64,000 nt of DNA. Source: Cupriavidus plantarum (GTDB taxonomy: Bacteria; Pseudomonadota; Gammaproteobacteria; Burkholderiales; Burkholderiaceae). The notes under the pieces were generated by a model. It did no database searches and was not told where the DNA came from. It saw only the letters and a program-made list of their open reading frames with translations. Both the position numbers and the translations under genes were made by a program. The DNA is taken from contig NZ_CAJPUX010000002.1 of NCBI RefSeq assembly GCF_905397285.1, positions 930,001 through 994,000 on the forward strand, read 5' to 3'. Shown here piece by piece: positions 33,510 to 42,819 of the stretch (position 1 is the stretch's first letter; each line of letters begins with the position of its first letter).

Positions 33510-35162
33510 ATGAAGGTCATCACGGCCAGCCAGGCGGCGGCGCTCGTCCAGAGCGGATGGACCGTTGCCAGCGCGGGATTCGTCGGCGCGGGCCATGCGG
33601 AGGGCGTGACCGAGGCGCTCGAGCGCCGCTTTCTGCAAGGCGGAATGCCGCGCGATCTGACGCTCGTGTATTCCGCGGGGCAGGGCGATCGCGGCGCGCG
33701 CGGCGTCAATCACTTCGGTAATGCCGGCATGACGCGCGCGATTGTCGGCGGCCACTGGCGTTCGGCCACGCGCCTCGCGACGCTCGCCATGCAGGAGGCC
33801 TGCGAGGGCTACAACCTGCCGCAGGGCGTGATCACGCATCTCTACCGGGCGATCGCGGGCGGCAAGCCCGGTGTGCTGACCAAGGTCGGACTGCATACGT
33901 TCGTCGATCCACGCACGAGACACGATGCGCGCTATCACGGTGGCGCCATCAACGCGCGGGCCCGCGACGCGGTGACCGCGGGCACCGCCAATTGGGTGGA
34001 GGCCGTCGAGTTCCGTGGCGACGAGTACCTGTTCTATCCGAGCTTCCGCATCGACTGCGCACTGATCCGCTGCACGGCCGCCGATTCGCGCGGCAACCTC
34101 AGCACGCATCGCGAAGCATTTCATCACGAACTGCTGGCGATGGCGCAGGCCGCGCACAACTCGGGCGGCATCGTCATCGCGCAGGTCGAGTCGCTCGTCG
34201 ATCGCCACGAGATCCTGCAGGCGATCCATGTGCCCGGCATTCTCGTCGACTACGTGGTGGTCAGCGAAGCGCCCGAGCATCACCAGATGACCTTCGCGGA
34301 GGTCTATAACGAGGCCTACGTGAGGCCCTGGCGTGGCGAAGCCGCGCATGCCGCGGAGGCCGCGAAAGAAGCGGAGGCCTTACCCTCCGCCGCGTCCCCG
34401 CTCGATGCGCGCACGATCGTGCAGCGCCGCGCGGTGATGGAACTTGCGGCCCGCGCGCCGCGCGTCGTCAATCTCGGTGTGGGCATGCCCGCGGCTGTCG
34501 GGGCGCTCGCCCATCGCGCCGGGCTCGATGGTTTCACGCTGACCGTGGAGGCCGGTCCGATTGGCGGCACGCCCGCCGACGGGCTGAGTTTCGGCGCGTC
34601 GGCCTACCCCGAGGCCGTCATCGATCAGCCCGCGCAGTTCGATTTTTACGAGGGCGGCGGTATCGACCTCGCGATTCTCGGGCTTGCCGAACTCGATGGG
34701 CACGGCAACGTCAACGTGAGCAAGTTCGGCGAAGGCGAGAACGCGCTCATCGCGGGCGTGGGCGGCTTCATCAACATCACGCAGAGTGCGCGGGCGGTGG
34801 TCTTCATGGGCACGCTGACAGCCGGAGGACTCGAGGTTGCCGTCGAGGATGAGCGGCTCGTCATCGCGAAGGAGGGGCGCGTGAAAAAGATCGTGCCCGA
34901 GGTATCGCATCTGAGCTTCAACGGGCCGTATGTCGCGTCGCTCGGCATACCGGTGATCTACATCACGGAGCGGGCGGTGTTCGAGATGCGTCCCGACGCG
35001 AAGGGCGAGTCGCGCCTGACACTGGTGGAGATCGCGCCGGGCATCGACTTGCAGCGCGATGTGCTCGACCAGTGCGCGACGCCGATCGCCGTGGCGGAGG
35101 ATCTGCGCCCGATGGATGCGCGGCTGTTCAGGCCGGGTGTCATGAAGCTGAAAAAACAATGA
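33510..35162 (+). CDS. Acetate/propionate-type family I CoA-transferase (YdiF/Pct-like)
   Basis: 550 residues, alpha and beta halves fused. Alpha half: ASAGFVGAGHAEGVTEALERRF; beta half: GVGMPAAVGALAHRAG and the catalytic Glu347 in TLTVEAGPIGG; then NVNVSKFGEGENALIAGVGGFINITQSARAVVFMGT. Exchanges CoA among short-chain acids. GGGAGACAGGCG precedes the ATG. The second gene of the unit is a Bug receptor 20 bases downstream, and the divergent IclR protein is the probable regulator, so uptake, sensing and activation of one organic acid seem joined. Confidence 0.92.
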   Translation: MKVITASQAAALVQSGWTVASAGFVGAGHAEGVTEALERRFLQGGMPRDLTLVYSAGQGDRGARGVNHFGNAGMTRAIVGGHWRSATRLATLAMQEACEGYNLPQGVITHLYRAIAGGKPGVLTKVGLHTFVDPRTRHDARYHGGAINARARDAVTAGTANWVEAVEFRGDEYLFYPSFRIDCALIRCTAADSRGNLSTHREAFHHELLAMAQAAHNSGGIVIAQVESLVDRHEILQAIHVPGILVDYVVVSEAPEHHQMTFAEVYNEAYVRPWRGEAAHAAEAAKEAEALPSAASPLDARTIVQRRAVMELAARAPRVVNLGVGMPAAVGALAHRAGLDGFTLTVEAGPIGGTPADGLSFGASAYPEAVIDQPAQFDFYEGGGIDLAILGLAELDGHGNVNVSKFGEGENALIAGVGGFINITQSARAVVFMGTLTAGGLEVAVEDERLVIAKEGRVKKIVPEVSHLSFNGPYVASLGIPVIYITERAVFEMRPDAKGESRLTLVEIAPGIDLQRDVLDQCATPIAVAEDLRPMDARLFRPGVMKLKKQ

Positions 35163-35182
35163 GTAGTCACTGGAGGACACAT

Positions 35183-36190
35183 ATGACGTACCGTCACGCA
35201 CGCGGGACCCTCTTCATGCCAGGCACGCTGGCCATGGCAGCCATGGTGGCCATGGCGGCGGCGACCCCGGCCCTTGCCCAGGCGCCTTTCCCCGCCGACA
35301 AGCCCATCCGCCTCGTCGTGCCGTTCCCCGCGGGCGGCCCCACCGATACGGCCGCGCGCATCATCGGCCAGAAGATGGGCGACACGCTGAAGACCACGTT
35401 CGTGATCGACAACCGCCCCGGCGCATCGGGAACGATCGGCACGGAGACGGTCGCCAAGGCCGCGCCCGACGGCTACACACTGGTCATGCTCGCCACGCCC
35501 ACGCTGCTCGCGCCCCATCTGCTGCCGCGCAAGAGCTATGACATCTTCAAGGACTTCGCGCCCGTCGGTAACGCCTACGAGTTGCCGATCGTCATGGTGG
35601 TGAACCCCAACGCGCTGCCCGATGTGACGGACCTCCAGCAATACATCGCCAGGGCGAAGGCCGCGCCGGGGCAAACCAACTACACGAGCGCGGGCAATGG
35701 CAGCTTCGGCCATCTCTCGACGGAGCTGCTGAAGAACCTCGGTCATTTCGATGTGCAGCACGTGCCGTACAAGGGCAGCGCGCCCGCCATCGCCGATCTG
35801 CTGGCCGGGCAGGTGCCGATGATGTTTTCGGACATGATTGCTGCGTTGCCGCATATCAAGGCGGGCAAGCTGCGGCCCATCGCCGTGGGGTCGGGCAAGC
35901 GTGTGTCGTTCGCGCCGGACGTCAAGACGGTGGCCGAGCAAGGCTTTCCGGGGTTCGACGCGTCCTCGTGGGGCGGTTTGCTCGTGCCGGCCGGCACGCC
36001 GAAGGAGGTCGTGGCGAAGCTGTCGGATGCGCTGAAGGGCGCGCTGGCGGACCCTGCGGTGCAACAGAAGATGCTGGGCGCGGGGACGATCGCCTCCTAC
36101 CTGCCGCCCGAGCAGCTGACGTCGCGCATGCAGGCGGACTATGCCAGGTGGGGCAAGGTCATCAAGGACAACAACATTCGCAGCGATTGA
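35183..36190 (+). CDS. Bug-family periplasmic solute receptor
   Basis: 335 residues; leader with core GTLAMAAMVAMAAATPALA-Q, mature start FPADKPIRLVVPFPAGGPTD, IDNRPGASGTIGTE and HVPYKGSAPAIADLLAGQV. TGGAGGACAC precedes the ATG. Cotranscribed with the CoA-transferase. No membrane partner in the window. The ligand is expected to be the acid handled by that transferase. Confidence 0.93.
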   Translation: MTYRHARGTLFMPGTLAMAAMVAMAAATPALAQAPFPADKPIRLVVPFPAGGPTDTAARIIGQKMGDTLKTTFVIDNRPGASGTIGTETVAKAAPDGYTLVMLATPTLLAPHLLPRKSYDIFKDFAPVGNAYELPIVMVVNPNALPDVTDLQQYIARAKAAPGQTNYTSAGNGSFGHLSTELLKNLGHFDVQHVPYKGSAPAIADLLAGQVPMMFSDMIAALPHIKAGKLRPIAVGSGKRVSFAPDVKTVAEQGFPGFDASSWGGLLVPAGTPKEVVAKLSDALKGALADPAVQQKMLGAGTIASYLPPEQLTSRMQADYARWGKVIKDNNIRSD

Positions 36191-36284
36191 CGTCACCCTC
36201 GTTGAAGATGCGCAATGCCGCTCAACGCCATACACTTGCGGGTTGGAGCAGTTTTCGTCGCACGACAGTTCAACGAGGATGACC

Positions 36285-38078
36285 ATGACAACGATCGATG
36301 TGAAGGTTCCCCAGCTCTCCGAGTCGGTTTCGGAAGCGACCCTGATCCAATGGAAGAAGAAGGTTGGCGAGGCGGTCGGGCAGGACGAGATCCTCATCGA
36401 GATTGAAACGGACAAGGTCACGCTGGAGGTGCCGAGTCCCGCGGCCGGCGTCCTGGCGAAGATCCTGCAGCCCGATGGGGCGACGGTTCGCGCGGACGAG
36501 GTGATCGCGGTGGTCGATACCGAGGGCAAGGCCACCGCGGCCGCCCCGGCCGCTGCCGCCGCACCGGCGCCGGCCTCCGCGCCAGTTCCCGCACCTACCG
36601 CCTCGGCACCCGCTCCCGCCGCCGGTCCGGGGGTCAGCGCATCGGCCAAGGTTGACTACGACGTCATCGTGATCGGTGGCGGCCCCGGTGGCTATATTGC
36701 CGCGATTCGTGCCGCGCAGCTGGGCCGCAATGTGGCATGCGTCGAGGAGTGGATCGACGATGCGGGCAAGCCGCGCCTCGGCGGGACCTGTCTCAATGTC
36801 GGCTGCATTCCGAGCAAGGCGCTGCTCGCCTCGTCGGAGAGCTTCGAGGAAGCGCAGCATGGCATGGCCGAGCACGGCGTGCGCGTGCAGGGCGTGACGC
36901 TGGATCTGCCGCAGATGCTCAAGCGCAAGGCCGCCATCGTCGACAAGTTCACGGGCGGCGTGGAATTCCTGTTCAAGAAAAACAAGGTCACCTGGCTCAA
37001 GGGTCATGGCAAGTTCAACCAGCGCGCGGCGGATGGCGCATTCGTGGTGGATGTGACCGAGGGCGACAAGACCCAATCCTATGCGGCACGCGACGTGATC
37101 ATCGCCACGGGTTCGAAGGCGCGCCATCTGCCGAACGTGCCCGTGGACAACAAGATCGTCTCCGACAACGAGGGCGCGCTGTCGTTCGACTCGGTGCCGA
37201 AGAAGCTCGCGGTGATCGGGGCGGGCGTGATCGGGCTGGAGCTCGGTTCGGTCTGGCGCCGGCTCGGCGCGGAAGTCACGCTGCTGGAAGCGCTGCCGGG
37301 TTTCCTGCCCACGGTCGATGAAGGCGTGGCCAGGGAAGCGGCGAAACAGTTCAAGAAGCAGGGCCTGACGATCGAATTGGGTGTGAAAATCGGCGACATC
37401 GCCACGTCGGCCAAGGGCGTCAAGATCGCCTATCAGGACAAGGATGGCAAGGACCACAAGCTCGAGGCGGACCGCCTGATCGTGTCGATCGGCCGCGTGC
37501 CGAACACGGACAACCTCGGCCTCGACCAGGTCGGGCTCGCGGCCGATGCGCGCGGCTTTATTCCCGTGGACGATCATTGCCGCACGTCGGTGCCGGGCAT
37601 CTATGCGATTGGCGATGTCGTGCGCGGGCCGATGCTGGCCCACAAGGCGGAAGACGAGGGCGTGCTGGTCGCCGAGGTCATCGACGGCCAGAAGCCGCAT
37701 ATCGACTACAACTGCATTCCGTGGGTCATCTACACCGAACCCGAGATCGCATGGGTCGGCAAGACCGAAGCCCAGCTCAAGGCCGAAGGCCGCGAGTACC
37801 GCGCGGGGCAGTTCCCCATGGCGGTCAATGGCCGCGCGCTGGGACTCGGGCACCCCGAAGGCTTCGTCAAGATGATCGCGGACGCGAAGACCGACGAGAT
37901 CCTCGGCGTGCATATCGTGTCCACGAACGCCTCCGACCTGATCGCCGAAGCGGTCGTCGCGATGGAATTCAAGGCCGCCTCCGAAGACATCGGCATGATC
38001 AGCCACGCGCATCCGTCGCTGCCCGAGGCCATGCGGGAGGCGGCGCTCGCGGTGCGGAAGCGCTCTCTCAACATGTAA
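36285..38078 (+). CDS. lpdA: Dihydrolipoamide dehydrogenase (E3) with N-terminal lipoyl domain
   Basis: 597 residues. Residues 1-80 are a lipoyl domain with the lipoylation Lys in EIETDKVTLEVP; its sequence (VPQLSESVSEATLIQWKKKVG) is of the 2-oxoglutarate-dehydrogenase E2 kind. An Ala/Pro linker (about 85-120) leads to the E3 fold: FAD site VIGGGPGGYIAAIRAAQ, redox pair Cys169/Cys174 in GGTCLNVGCIPSK, NAD site IGAGVIGLELGSVW, and HAHPSLPEAM with the catalytic His. ATG at 36285 is favoured by GAGG; 36279 is also possible. It is not beside E1/E2 genes. Followed by a strong terminator. Confidence 0.93.
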   Translation: MTTIDVKVPQLSESVSEATLIQWKKKVGEAVGQDEILIEIETDKVTLEVPSPAAGVLAKILQPDGATVRADEVIAVVDTEGKATAAAPAAAAAPAPASAPVPAPTASAPAPAAGPGVSASAKVDYDVIVIGGGPGGYIAAIRAAQLGRNVACVEEWIDDAGKPRLGGTCLNVGCIPSKALLASSESFEEAQHGMAEHGVRVQGVTLDLPQMLKRKAAIVDKFTGGVEFLFKKNKVTWLKGHGKFNQRAADGAFVVDVTEGDKTQSYAARDVIIATGSKARHLPNVPVDNKIVSDNEGALSFDSVPKKLAVIGAGVIGLELGSVWRRLGAEVTLLEALPGFLPTVDEGVAREAAKQFKKQGLTIELGVKIGDIATSAKGVKIAYQDKDGKDHKLEADRLIVSIGRVPNTDNLGLDQVGLAADARGFIPVDDHCRTSVPGIYAIGDVVRGPMLAHKAEDEGVLVAEVIDGQKPHIDYNCIPWVIYTEPEIAWVGKTEAQLKAEGREYRAGQFPMAVNGRALGLGHPEGFVKMIADAKTDEILGVHIVSTNASDLIAEAVVAMEFKAASEDIGMISHAHPSLPEAMREAALAVRKRSLNM

Positions 38079-38109
38079 GCGAGACTGGCGCGGCGCATGC
38101 GCGGAATAC

Positions 38110-38165
38110 GGCATCCGGAAGGCGGCATCCGGAAGGCGGCATCCGGAAGGCGGCATCCGGAAGGC
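38110..38165. repeat. Perfect 4 x 14-bp tandem repeat after lpdA
   Basis: Four identical GGCATCCGGAAGGC units beginning 32 bases after the lpdA stop and ending before its terminator, so they are in the mRNA 3' end. The unit contains CATCCGGA, giving mild dyad character (TCCGGA). Confidence 0.92.
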
Positions 38166-38253
38166 GAGCAAAGCGAACATGCGTCGCGCCGGCGCCGAAG
38201 CCTACACTCGAATCGCCTTCCTTCGTTTGAAGGCTCCTTTGGTCCTTGAAGTT

Positions 38254-38280
38254 GGCCCGTCCGCATGACGGGCCTTTTTT
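38254..38280 (+). terminator. Rho-independent terminator for lpdA
   Basis: GGCCCGTC-CGCAT-GACGGGCC followed by six T. Eight-base perfect stem. Confidence 0.93.
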
Positions 38281-38363
38281 CTGTGTGTGGCGGCGGCTTA
38301 TTGTCTTTGTGCGTGAGGAAAATCGGCGTATGTTCTGGGAACATTCCGACGTAACCTCTAAAC

Positions 38364-38663
38364 ATGCCAGATCGCACATATCTACTAACGAGGCTCGCCA
38401 CCGCCGAAGACAGAATTGCTGCCGGCCGGCGGCAGGTTCGCAAGCAGATCCGGGTCGTCCGGGAACTGCGTTCGTCGGGACAGGACGATGACCTGGGTCT
38501 GCGCCTGCTGAGATCCCTCCGCGCATCGGTCGCGATCTGCCGCGGGGTGCGCGACTCGCTGATGGCACAACTGCATCAGGTGGAAGGCGAATTCGCCGGT
38601 GCCGGGGAGGGCGACCCGCCTGTGGGCATGGCGCCCGGCCGCATCGGGCTTCGCCACGATTGA
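38364..38663 (+). CDS. Small basic helical protein, unknown function
   Basis: 99 residues, mostly charged helix: LLTRLATAEDRIAAGRRQVRKQIRVVREL then LGLRLLRSLRASVAICRGVRDSLMAQL, consistent with a two-helix coiled coil; Gly/Pro-rich tail. No signal peptide. A weak ribosome site. Lies after the lpdA terminator and converges with a quinone oxidoreductase. Not recognised. Confidence 0.5.
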   Translation: MPDRTYLLTRLATAEDRIAAGRRQVRKQIRVVRELRSSGQDDDLGLRLLRSLRASVAICRGVRDSLMAQLHQVEGEFAGAGEGDPPVGMAPGRIGLRHD

Positions 38664-38679
38664 ACGCATGCATCTCGCC

Positions 38680-39699
38680 TCATTGCACCGCCAGCACGAG
38701 CTTTCCCTGGATGTGGCCGCGCGCGGCGCGTTCGTGAGCCGCTTGGGCGTTGGATAGCGGATAGGTGCTGTCGATGACCGCGCGGATCGTGCCTGCGTCG
38801 AGATGCTTCGCGATTTCCGCGAGTTGAGGGCCGTTCGAGCGGACCTGCGTTGTGGACACCGTGATGCCTAGCGCCGCGGCATCGTCGGCGCCCGTGAAGC
38901 CGAGCGGGAAGATGGGGTAGAGCGCGCCGCCGCGCCGGATCGCGCGCAGGAACCGACCGGAGGCCGCGCCGCCGACGGCGTCGACGATGAGGTCGGCATC
39001 CCGGATGACGTCTTCCGGGGTGGTCCGCGTATAGTCGATAAAGGCGTCGGCGCCCAGGTCCCGCAGCAGGGCTTCGTGCTTGCCCGACGCGATGGCCGTT
39101 ACGTGCGCGCCCTGCAGCTTCGCGACCTGCACGGCGAAGTGCCCGACGCCGCCGGCGGCGCCGTTGACGACGACGCTTCTGCCGGCCAGCGGGACGGGCA
39201 CATGCGGCTGTGGCTGTAGCGGATTCGGGGCGTCGTGGCCGGGATCGACGAGGAACTGCCAGGCCGTAAGCAGGGACATCGGGGCGGCGGCCGCGTGCAT
39301 GTGGCCGATTCCGGCCGGCTTGTGCGCCAGTTGGCTGGCGGGCACGCTCACGTATTCGGCATACGCCTGGCTGCCACCGGCGAGGCCCTCGGGGAATCGG
39401 ACCATCGCATAGACGCTGTCGCCCACGGCGAACTGCGTCACATCGTCAGCCACCCACGCGACCACACCGGAAATGTCGGTGCCCAAAATGAGCGGCAGCG
39501 ACAGCTTGGGCTGCCACTCGGGCGGCAACATCCTGTATCCCTCGCGGAGGTACCAGTCGGGTGGATTGATGCCGACCGCATACACGCGAACGATGACCTC
39601 GCCGGCGGCGGCCGCCGGCATGGGAGCATCTTCGTAGCGCAATACGTCGGGGCCGCCAAGGGCGTGTTGCCTGACGGCTTTCATGGTGGTGGGTAGCAT
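38680..39699 (-). CDS. Quinone oxidoreductase-like MDR protein
   Basis: 339 residues; GINPPDWYLREGYRM, ILGTDISGVVAWVADDV, and the NADPH site VVNGAAGGVGHFAVQVAK. Same superfamily as the protein at 14777-15736 but only distantly similar. AAGGACAAAGTC precedes the ATG used; a longer frame to 39780 overlaps the TetR promoter and is rejected. Divergent from a TetR regulator whose operator-like sites fill the gap, so it is the probable TetR target, perhaps in electrophile detoxification. Confidence 0.9.
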   Translation of the reverse strand: MLPTTMKAVRQHALGGPDVLRYEDAPMPAAAAGEVIVRVYAVGINPPDWYLREGYRMLPPEWQPKLSLPLILGTDISGVVAWVADDVTQFAVGDSVYAMVRFPEGLAGGSQAYAEYVSVPASQLAHKPAGIGHMHAAAAPMSLLTAWQFLVDPGHDAPNPLQPQPHVPVPLAGRSVVVNGAAGGVGHFAVQVAKLQGAHVTAIASGKHEALLRDLGADAFIDYTRTTPEDVIRDADLIVDAVGGAASGRFLRAIRRGGALYPIFPLGFTGADDAAALGITVSTTQVRSNGPQLAEIAKHLDAGTIRAVIDSTYPLSNAQAAHERAARGHIQGKLVLAVQ

Positions 39700-39719
39700 G
39701 ACTTTGTCCTTGGACGAAT

Positions 39720-39771
39720 TTCGGATATGCTGCGAGCGGAGCAGTGATCCGAATATATGGAGCGCCGCTCC
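39720..39771. promoter_or_regulatory. TetR operator candidates in divergent gap
   Basis: Two dyads: TTCGGAT (39720-39726) with ATCCGAA (39747-39753), and GGAGC-GCC-GCTCC (39759-39771). The second sits 17 bases before the tetR ATG. Confidence 0.5.
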
Positions 39772-39788
39772 GTTTGTCAAGGACAGGT

Positions 39789-40343
39789 ATGCGCGCCGAC
39801 GCTAGAAAAAATTATGACCAGCTGCTGACGACCGCCCGCGAAGTGTTCGCGGAGCAGGGTGCGGATGCGTCCCTGCGCGATATCGCGCGCAAGGCAGAGG
39901 TGGGATTGGGGACGCTATATCGTCACTTCCCCACGCGAGAGGCGCTACTGGAGGCGCTGCTGCGTTCGAGTTTCGAGGCGCTTGCGGACCGGGCGCGCGC
40001 GTTGGAATCGGCGCGCGATCCCGACGATGCGCTGGTCACGTGGTTGCGCGAGATCATCGCGTTCACGCATGCGCACCGCGGGGTGATCGCGCCAATGATG
40101 GGCGCGATCGAAGACCCGGAGTCCGCGCTTCACACATCGTGCGTGGGCCTGCGCGCCGCGGGCGCGTCGCTGCTGGCCAGGGCCCAGCGGGACGGGCATG
40201 CCAGGGCCGATCTCGACGGTTCGGAACTCTTCGACCTGATCGCGGCGCTCGCGTGGCTCCGCGAACAACCGTCGCACGCGCCGCGCGCGGACCGGCTGCT
40301 CAACGTGATTGCCAGCGCGATCCTGACGCGTCGCATGGCATGA
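39789..40343 (+). CDS. TetR-family repressor
   Basis: 184 residues: NYDQLLTTAREVFAEQGADASLRDIARKAEVGLGTLYRHFPTREALLEALL is the TetR DNA-binding domain; the ligand domain (about 65-184) is of the TetR_C_33-like (SbtR) kind by its pattern, with moderate certainty. AAGGACAGGT precedes the ATG. Divergent from the quinone oxidoreductase. Confidence 0.92.
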   Translation: MRADARKNYDQLLTTAREVFAEQGADASLRDIARKAEVGLGTLYRHFPTREALLEALLRSSFEALADRARALESARDPDDALVTWLREIIAFTHAHRGVIAPMMGAIEDPESALHTSCVGLRAAGASLLARAQRDGHARADLDGSELFDLIAALAWLREQPSHAPRADRLLNVIASAILTRRMA

Positions 40344-40383
40344 CGCCGACCCGGATCCGAACCCCCTGAATCTCGATGCCGCT

Positions 40384-40556
40384 TCAGTGGAACGGCACCC
40401 ACATCATCTTCACTTCGACGTTGAGGAAACCCGATTTGACCGTGGGGTCGTCCGTCGCGATGCGTGTGGCCTCGGCGAGGTCTTTTGCCTTGAAGATCGT
40501 CATGCCGCCATCGTCGAGCACGACGCGCGAGGAGGTGGCCGGTAGAGGGCCCGCCG
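40384..40556 (-). pseudogene. YciI-like protein remnant (C-terminal part)
   Basis: About 57 codons readable as AGPLPATSSRVVLDDGG, then MTIFKAKDLAEATRIATDDPT and a terminal strand VEVKMMWVPFH. This is the second half of a YCII-type alpha/beta-barrel protein (normally about 95-100 residues); the first half with its catalytic His is missing, and no start codon gives a full domain. It abuts a LysR remnant, so the locus has lost DNA. Confidence 0.6.
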
Positions 40557-40575
40557 GCATAGCACGTATGCCGGC
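40553..40575. other. Hairpin between two gene remnants
   Basis: GCCGGCATA-GCACG-TATGCCGGC: nine-base perfect stem, five-base loop, at the boundary of the YciI and LysR remnants. Could be an old bidirectional terminator or the deletion join. Confidence 0.5.
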
Positions 40576-40583
40576 GCGGCATG

Positions 40584-41076
40584 CTAGCGGATCGCGAGGA
40601 GCGGATCCGCCGCGAAGGTCTCCGCGAGGAAGTCGACGAACACGCGCGTCCGCGCGGGCAATCGGCGGCTGCCGGGCCACACGGCGCTGATCGGAAACGG
40701 GGCGGGCCGGAAAGTCTCCAGCAGCGGTACCAGCAGGCCTGCCTCGACATCGCGCGCATAGAGCCATCCCGCGTTGTGGCCGATGCCGAGGCCGGCAAGG
40801 ACGGCCGCGCGCACGTACTCTGCATCGTTGCTGCGCACCGGTCCCATCGGCACATGCTCGACGTCGCCATGCGGCGCGGCGAACGGCCACAGGCGCGGCA
40901 CATCCCGCGACATCATGGCGATGCAGGCATGCCTGGACAGATCCTCGATGGACGACGGCGTGCCCGCGCGCGCGAGGTAGGCCGGCGAAGCCACGGTCGC
41001 GTACTGCGTGCTGCCGATGCGAGTTGCCTGTCTCCACGACGCGAATGAACAATCGCATGACATCGATCCGATCCAC
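40584..41076 (-). pseudogene. LysR-family regulator remnant with internal deletion and frameshift
   Basis: From a GTG at 41076 the first codons read VDRIDVMRLFIRVVETGN, a LysR N-terminus. The frame then jumps by one and continues TRIGSTQYATVASPAYLARAGTP through the effector domain to the stop (LLAIR). The recognition helix and about 170 residues of the protein are absent. So the regulator cannot bind DNA normally. The effector half alone is still open from an ATG at 41096 in the second frame, so a stray fragment could be made. Confidence 0.8.
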
Positions 41077-41247
41077 TGGGCGCTCCCGTTCGCCATCGCA
41101 TTGAGAGGTTACCTTAGCACCGATGTGCAGAGGTATGCCCGCATAGCATGCACGGCGATGAAAAAACTCAAGCAAACAGGAAACGCTCCGATATGTGGGG
41201 GAGACCCATAACCCCAGATCTTGTCTGCTTTCATCATTCGCCCCCAA

Positions 41248-42801
41248 ATGAATCGCCTGACCCTGCGTAAGAAACTGTGGATTCCACTCGTGCTGGCCTG
41301 GCTCGGCCTGCTCTTGCTGACCGTCACGCATGCGTTCCAGACGCGGCAACTGCAGTTGGCCGACCGTCGCGGAGAACTCGCCAGTGTCGTCGATATGTCG
41401 ATGTCCCTGATCCGTGACTACGCCGAGCAGGCGAAGCAGGGCAAGATCAGCGAGGCAGAAGCCAAGTCGCAGGCGACCGCGCGCATCGCCGCGCAGCGTT
41501 ATGGCAAGGATGGCTACGTCACCATCGTCGGCGCGGATTCCGCTGTGGTCATGCATCCGACCAACGCGAAGCTGAACGGCAAGAACATGCGCGATTTCAA
41601 GGATGCCAAGGGGTATCCGCTGTATGTGGAAATCGCCGCTCGCGGCGAGTCGTCCGAAGGGACCGGGTATCTCGAATACTGGTGGCCGAAGCCCGGCAGC
41701 GACGCGCCGAGCCCCAAGATCGGTTACGTGGCGCGCTTCAAGCCGTGGGGCTGGGACCTGGTCGCGGGCACCTACATGGACGACATCGAGTCGCAGTTCC
41801 GTAACTCGCTGTATCAATCGCTCGGTCTGCTGGTGCTGCTTGGCATCGCGATCTCCGTGGTGGCGACGCTCGTGATCCGCAGCATCCAGAAATCCGTCGG
41901 CGGCGAACCTCCTGTCGCCGCGGCGCTGGCATTGCGCATGGCGGGCGGCGACCTGACGGTACGCGCGGAAACGCAGCCCGATGACCGCAGCAGCCTGATG
42001 TACGCCATCGGCCATATGCGCGACCAGCTTGCCGATACGGTGGCCGGCATCCAGCAATCGGCCGATGCGATCAACGCCGCGGCCCAGCAGATCGCGGCGG
42101 GCAACACCGACCTGTCGAGCCGTACCGAACAGCAGGCCGCATCGCTGCAGCAAACCGCCGCCAGCCTGGAGCAGATTACCGCCGCCGTGCGCCAGAGCGC
42201 GGACAACGCGGCGGAAGCCAGCCGCTACGTCTCGGACGCCGCGCAGATCGCCGAGCGTGGCGGTAGCGTGGCCAGCGAGGTCGTGGACAAGATGCGCGGC
42301 ATCACGGCCAGCTCGCGCAAGATCAACGACATCATCGGCGTGATCGACGGCATCGCGTTCCAGACGAACATCCTCGCGCTCAACGCCGCGGTGGAAGCCG
42401 CCCGCGCGGGCGAACAGGGCCGTGGCTTCGCGGTGGTGGCGGGCGAAGTGCGCAGCCTCGCGCAGCGCAGCGCGGGCGCCGCCAAGGAAATCAAGACGCT
42501 GATCCTGGAATCGGTGAACGAGGTCGACAGCGGCTCGCTGCTGGTCGAACAGGCCGGCCAGACCATGGCCGAAATCGTCACCGCGGTCGGTCGCGTGACC
42601 GCGATCATGGATGGCATCGCCACGGCCACGGCGGAGCAGCGCACGGGCATCGAGGAAGTCAACCGCGCGGTGTCGCAGATGGATCAGATGACCCAGCAGA
42701 ACGCCGCATTGGTAGAAGAGGCGAGCGCCGCAGCCGCCTCCCTCGAGGACCAGGCCGGGGCGCTGCATCACGCCGTGTCGGCGTTCCGCGTGGCGGCGTA
42801 A
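41248..42801 (+). CDS. Methyl-accepting chemotaxis protein with single-Cache sensor
   Basis: 517 residues. TM1 about 10-31 ([20 protein letters not shown]), periplasmic single Cache about 35-180 ([46 protein letters not shown]), TM2 about 190-208, HAMP, then the signalling hairpin with [34 protein letters not shown]. Cache domains of this type often bind small carboxylates. No NWETF-like CheR tether at the C-terminus. The frame extends to a TTG at 41221; the ATG of MNRLTLRKK is preferred because it begins the basic pre-helix segment. Confidence 0.93.
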   Translation: MNRLTLRKKLWIPLVLAWLGLLLLTVTHAFQTRQLQLADRRGELASVVDMSMSLIRDYAEQAKQGKISEAEAKSQATARIAAQRYGKDGYVTIVGADSAVVMHPTNAKLNGKNMRDFKDAKGYPLYVEIAARGESSEGTGYLEYWWPKPGSDAPSPKIGYVARFKPWGWDLVAGTYMDDIESQFRNSLYQSLGLLVLLGIAISVVATLVIRSIQKSVGGEPPVAAALALRMAGGDLTVRAETQPDDRSSLMYAIGHMRDQLADTVAGIQQSADAINAAAQQIAAGNTDLSSRTEQQAASLQQTAASLEQITAAVRQSADNAAEASRYVSDAAQIAERGGSVASEVVDKMRGITASSRKINDIIGVIDGIAFQTNILALNAAVEAARAGEQGRGFAVVAGEVRSLAQRSAGAAKEIKTLILESVNEVDSGSLLVEQAGQTMAEIVTAVGRVTAIMDGIATATAEQRTGIEEVNRAVSQMDQMTQQNAALVEEASAAAASLEDQAGALHHAVSAFRVAA

Positions 42802-42819
42802 CGCGCCCGCTTCGGGACG

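Noticed and set aside
33384-34349. N-terminal extension of the IclR protein to 598 residues
   Set aside because: It is the antisense of the CoA-transferase; the IclR domain starts normally after the ATG at 33383.
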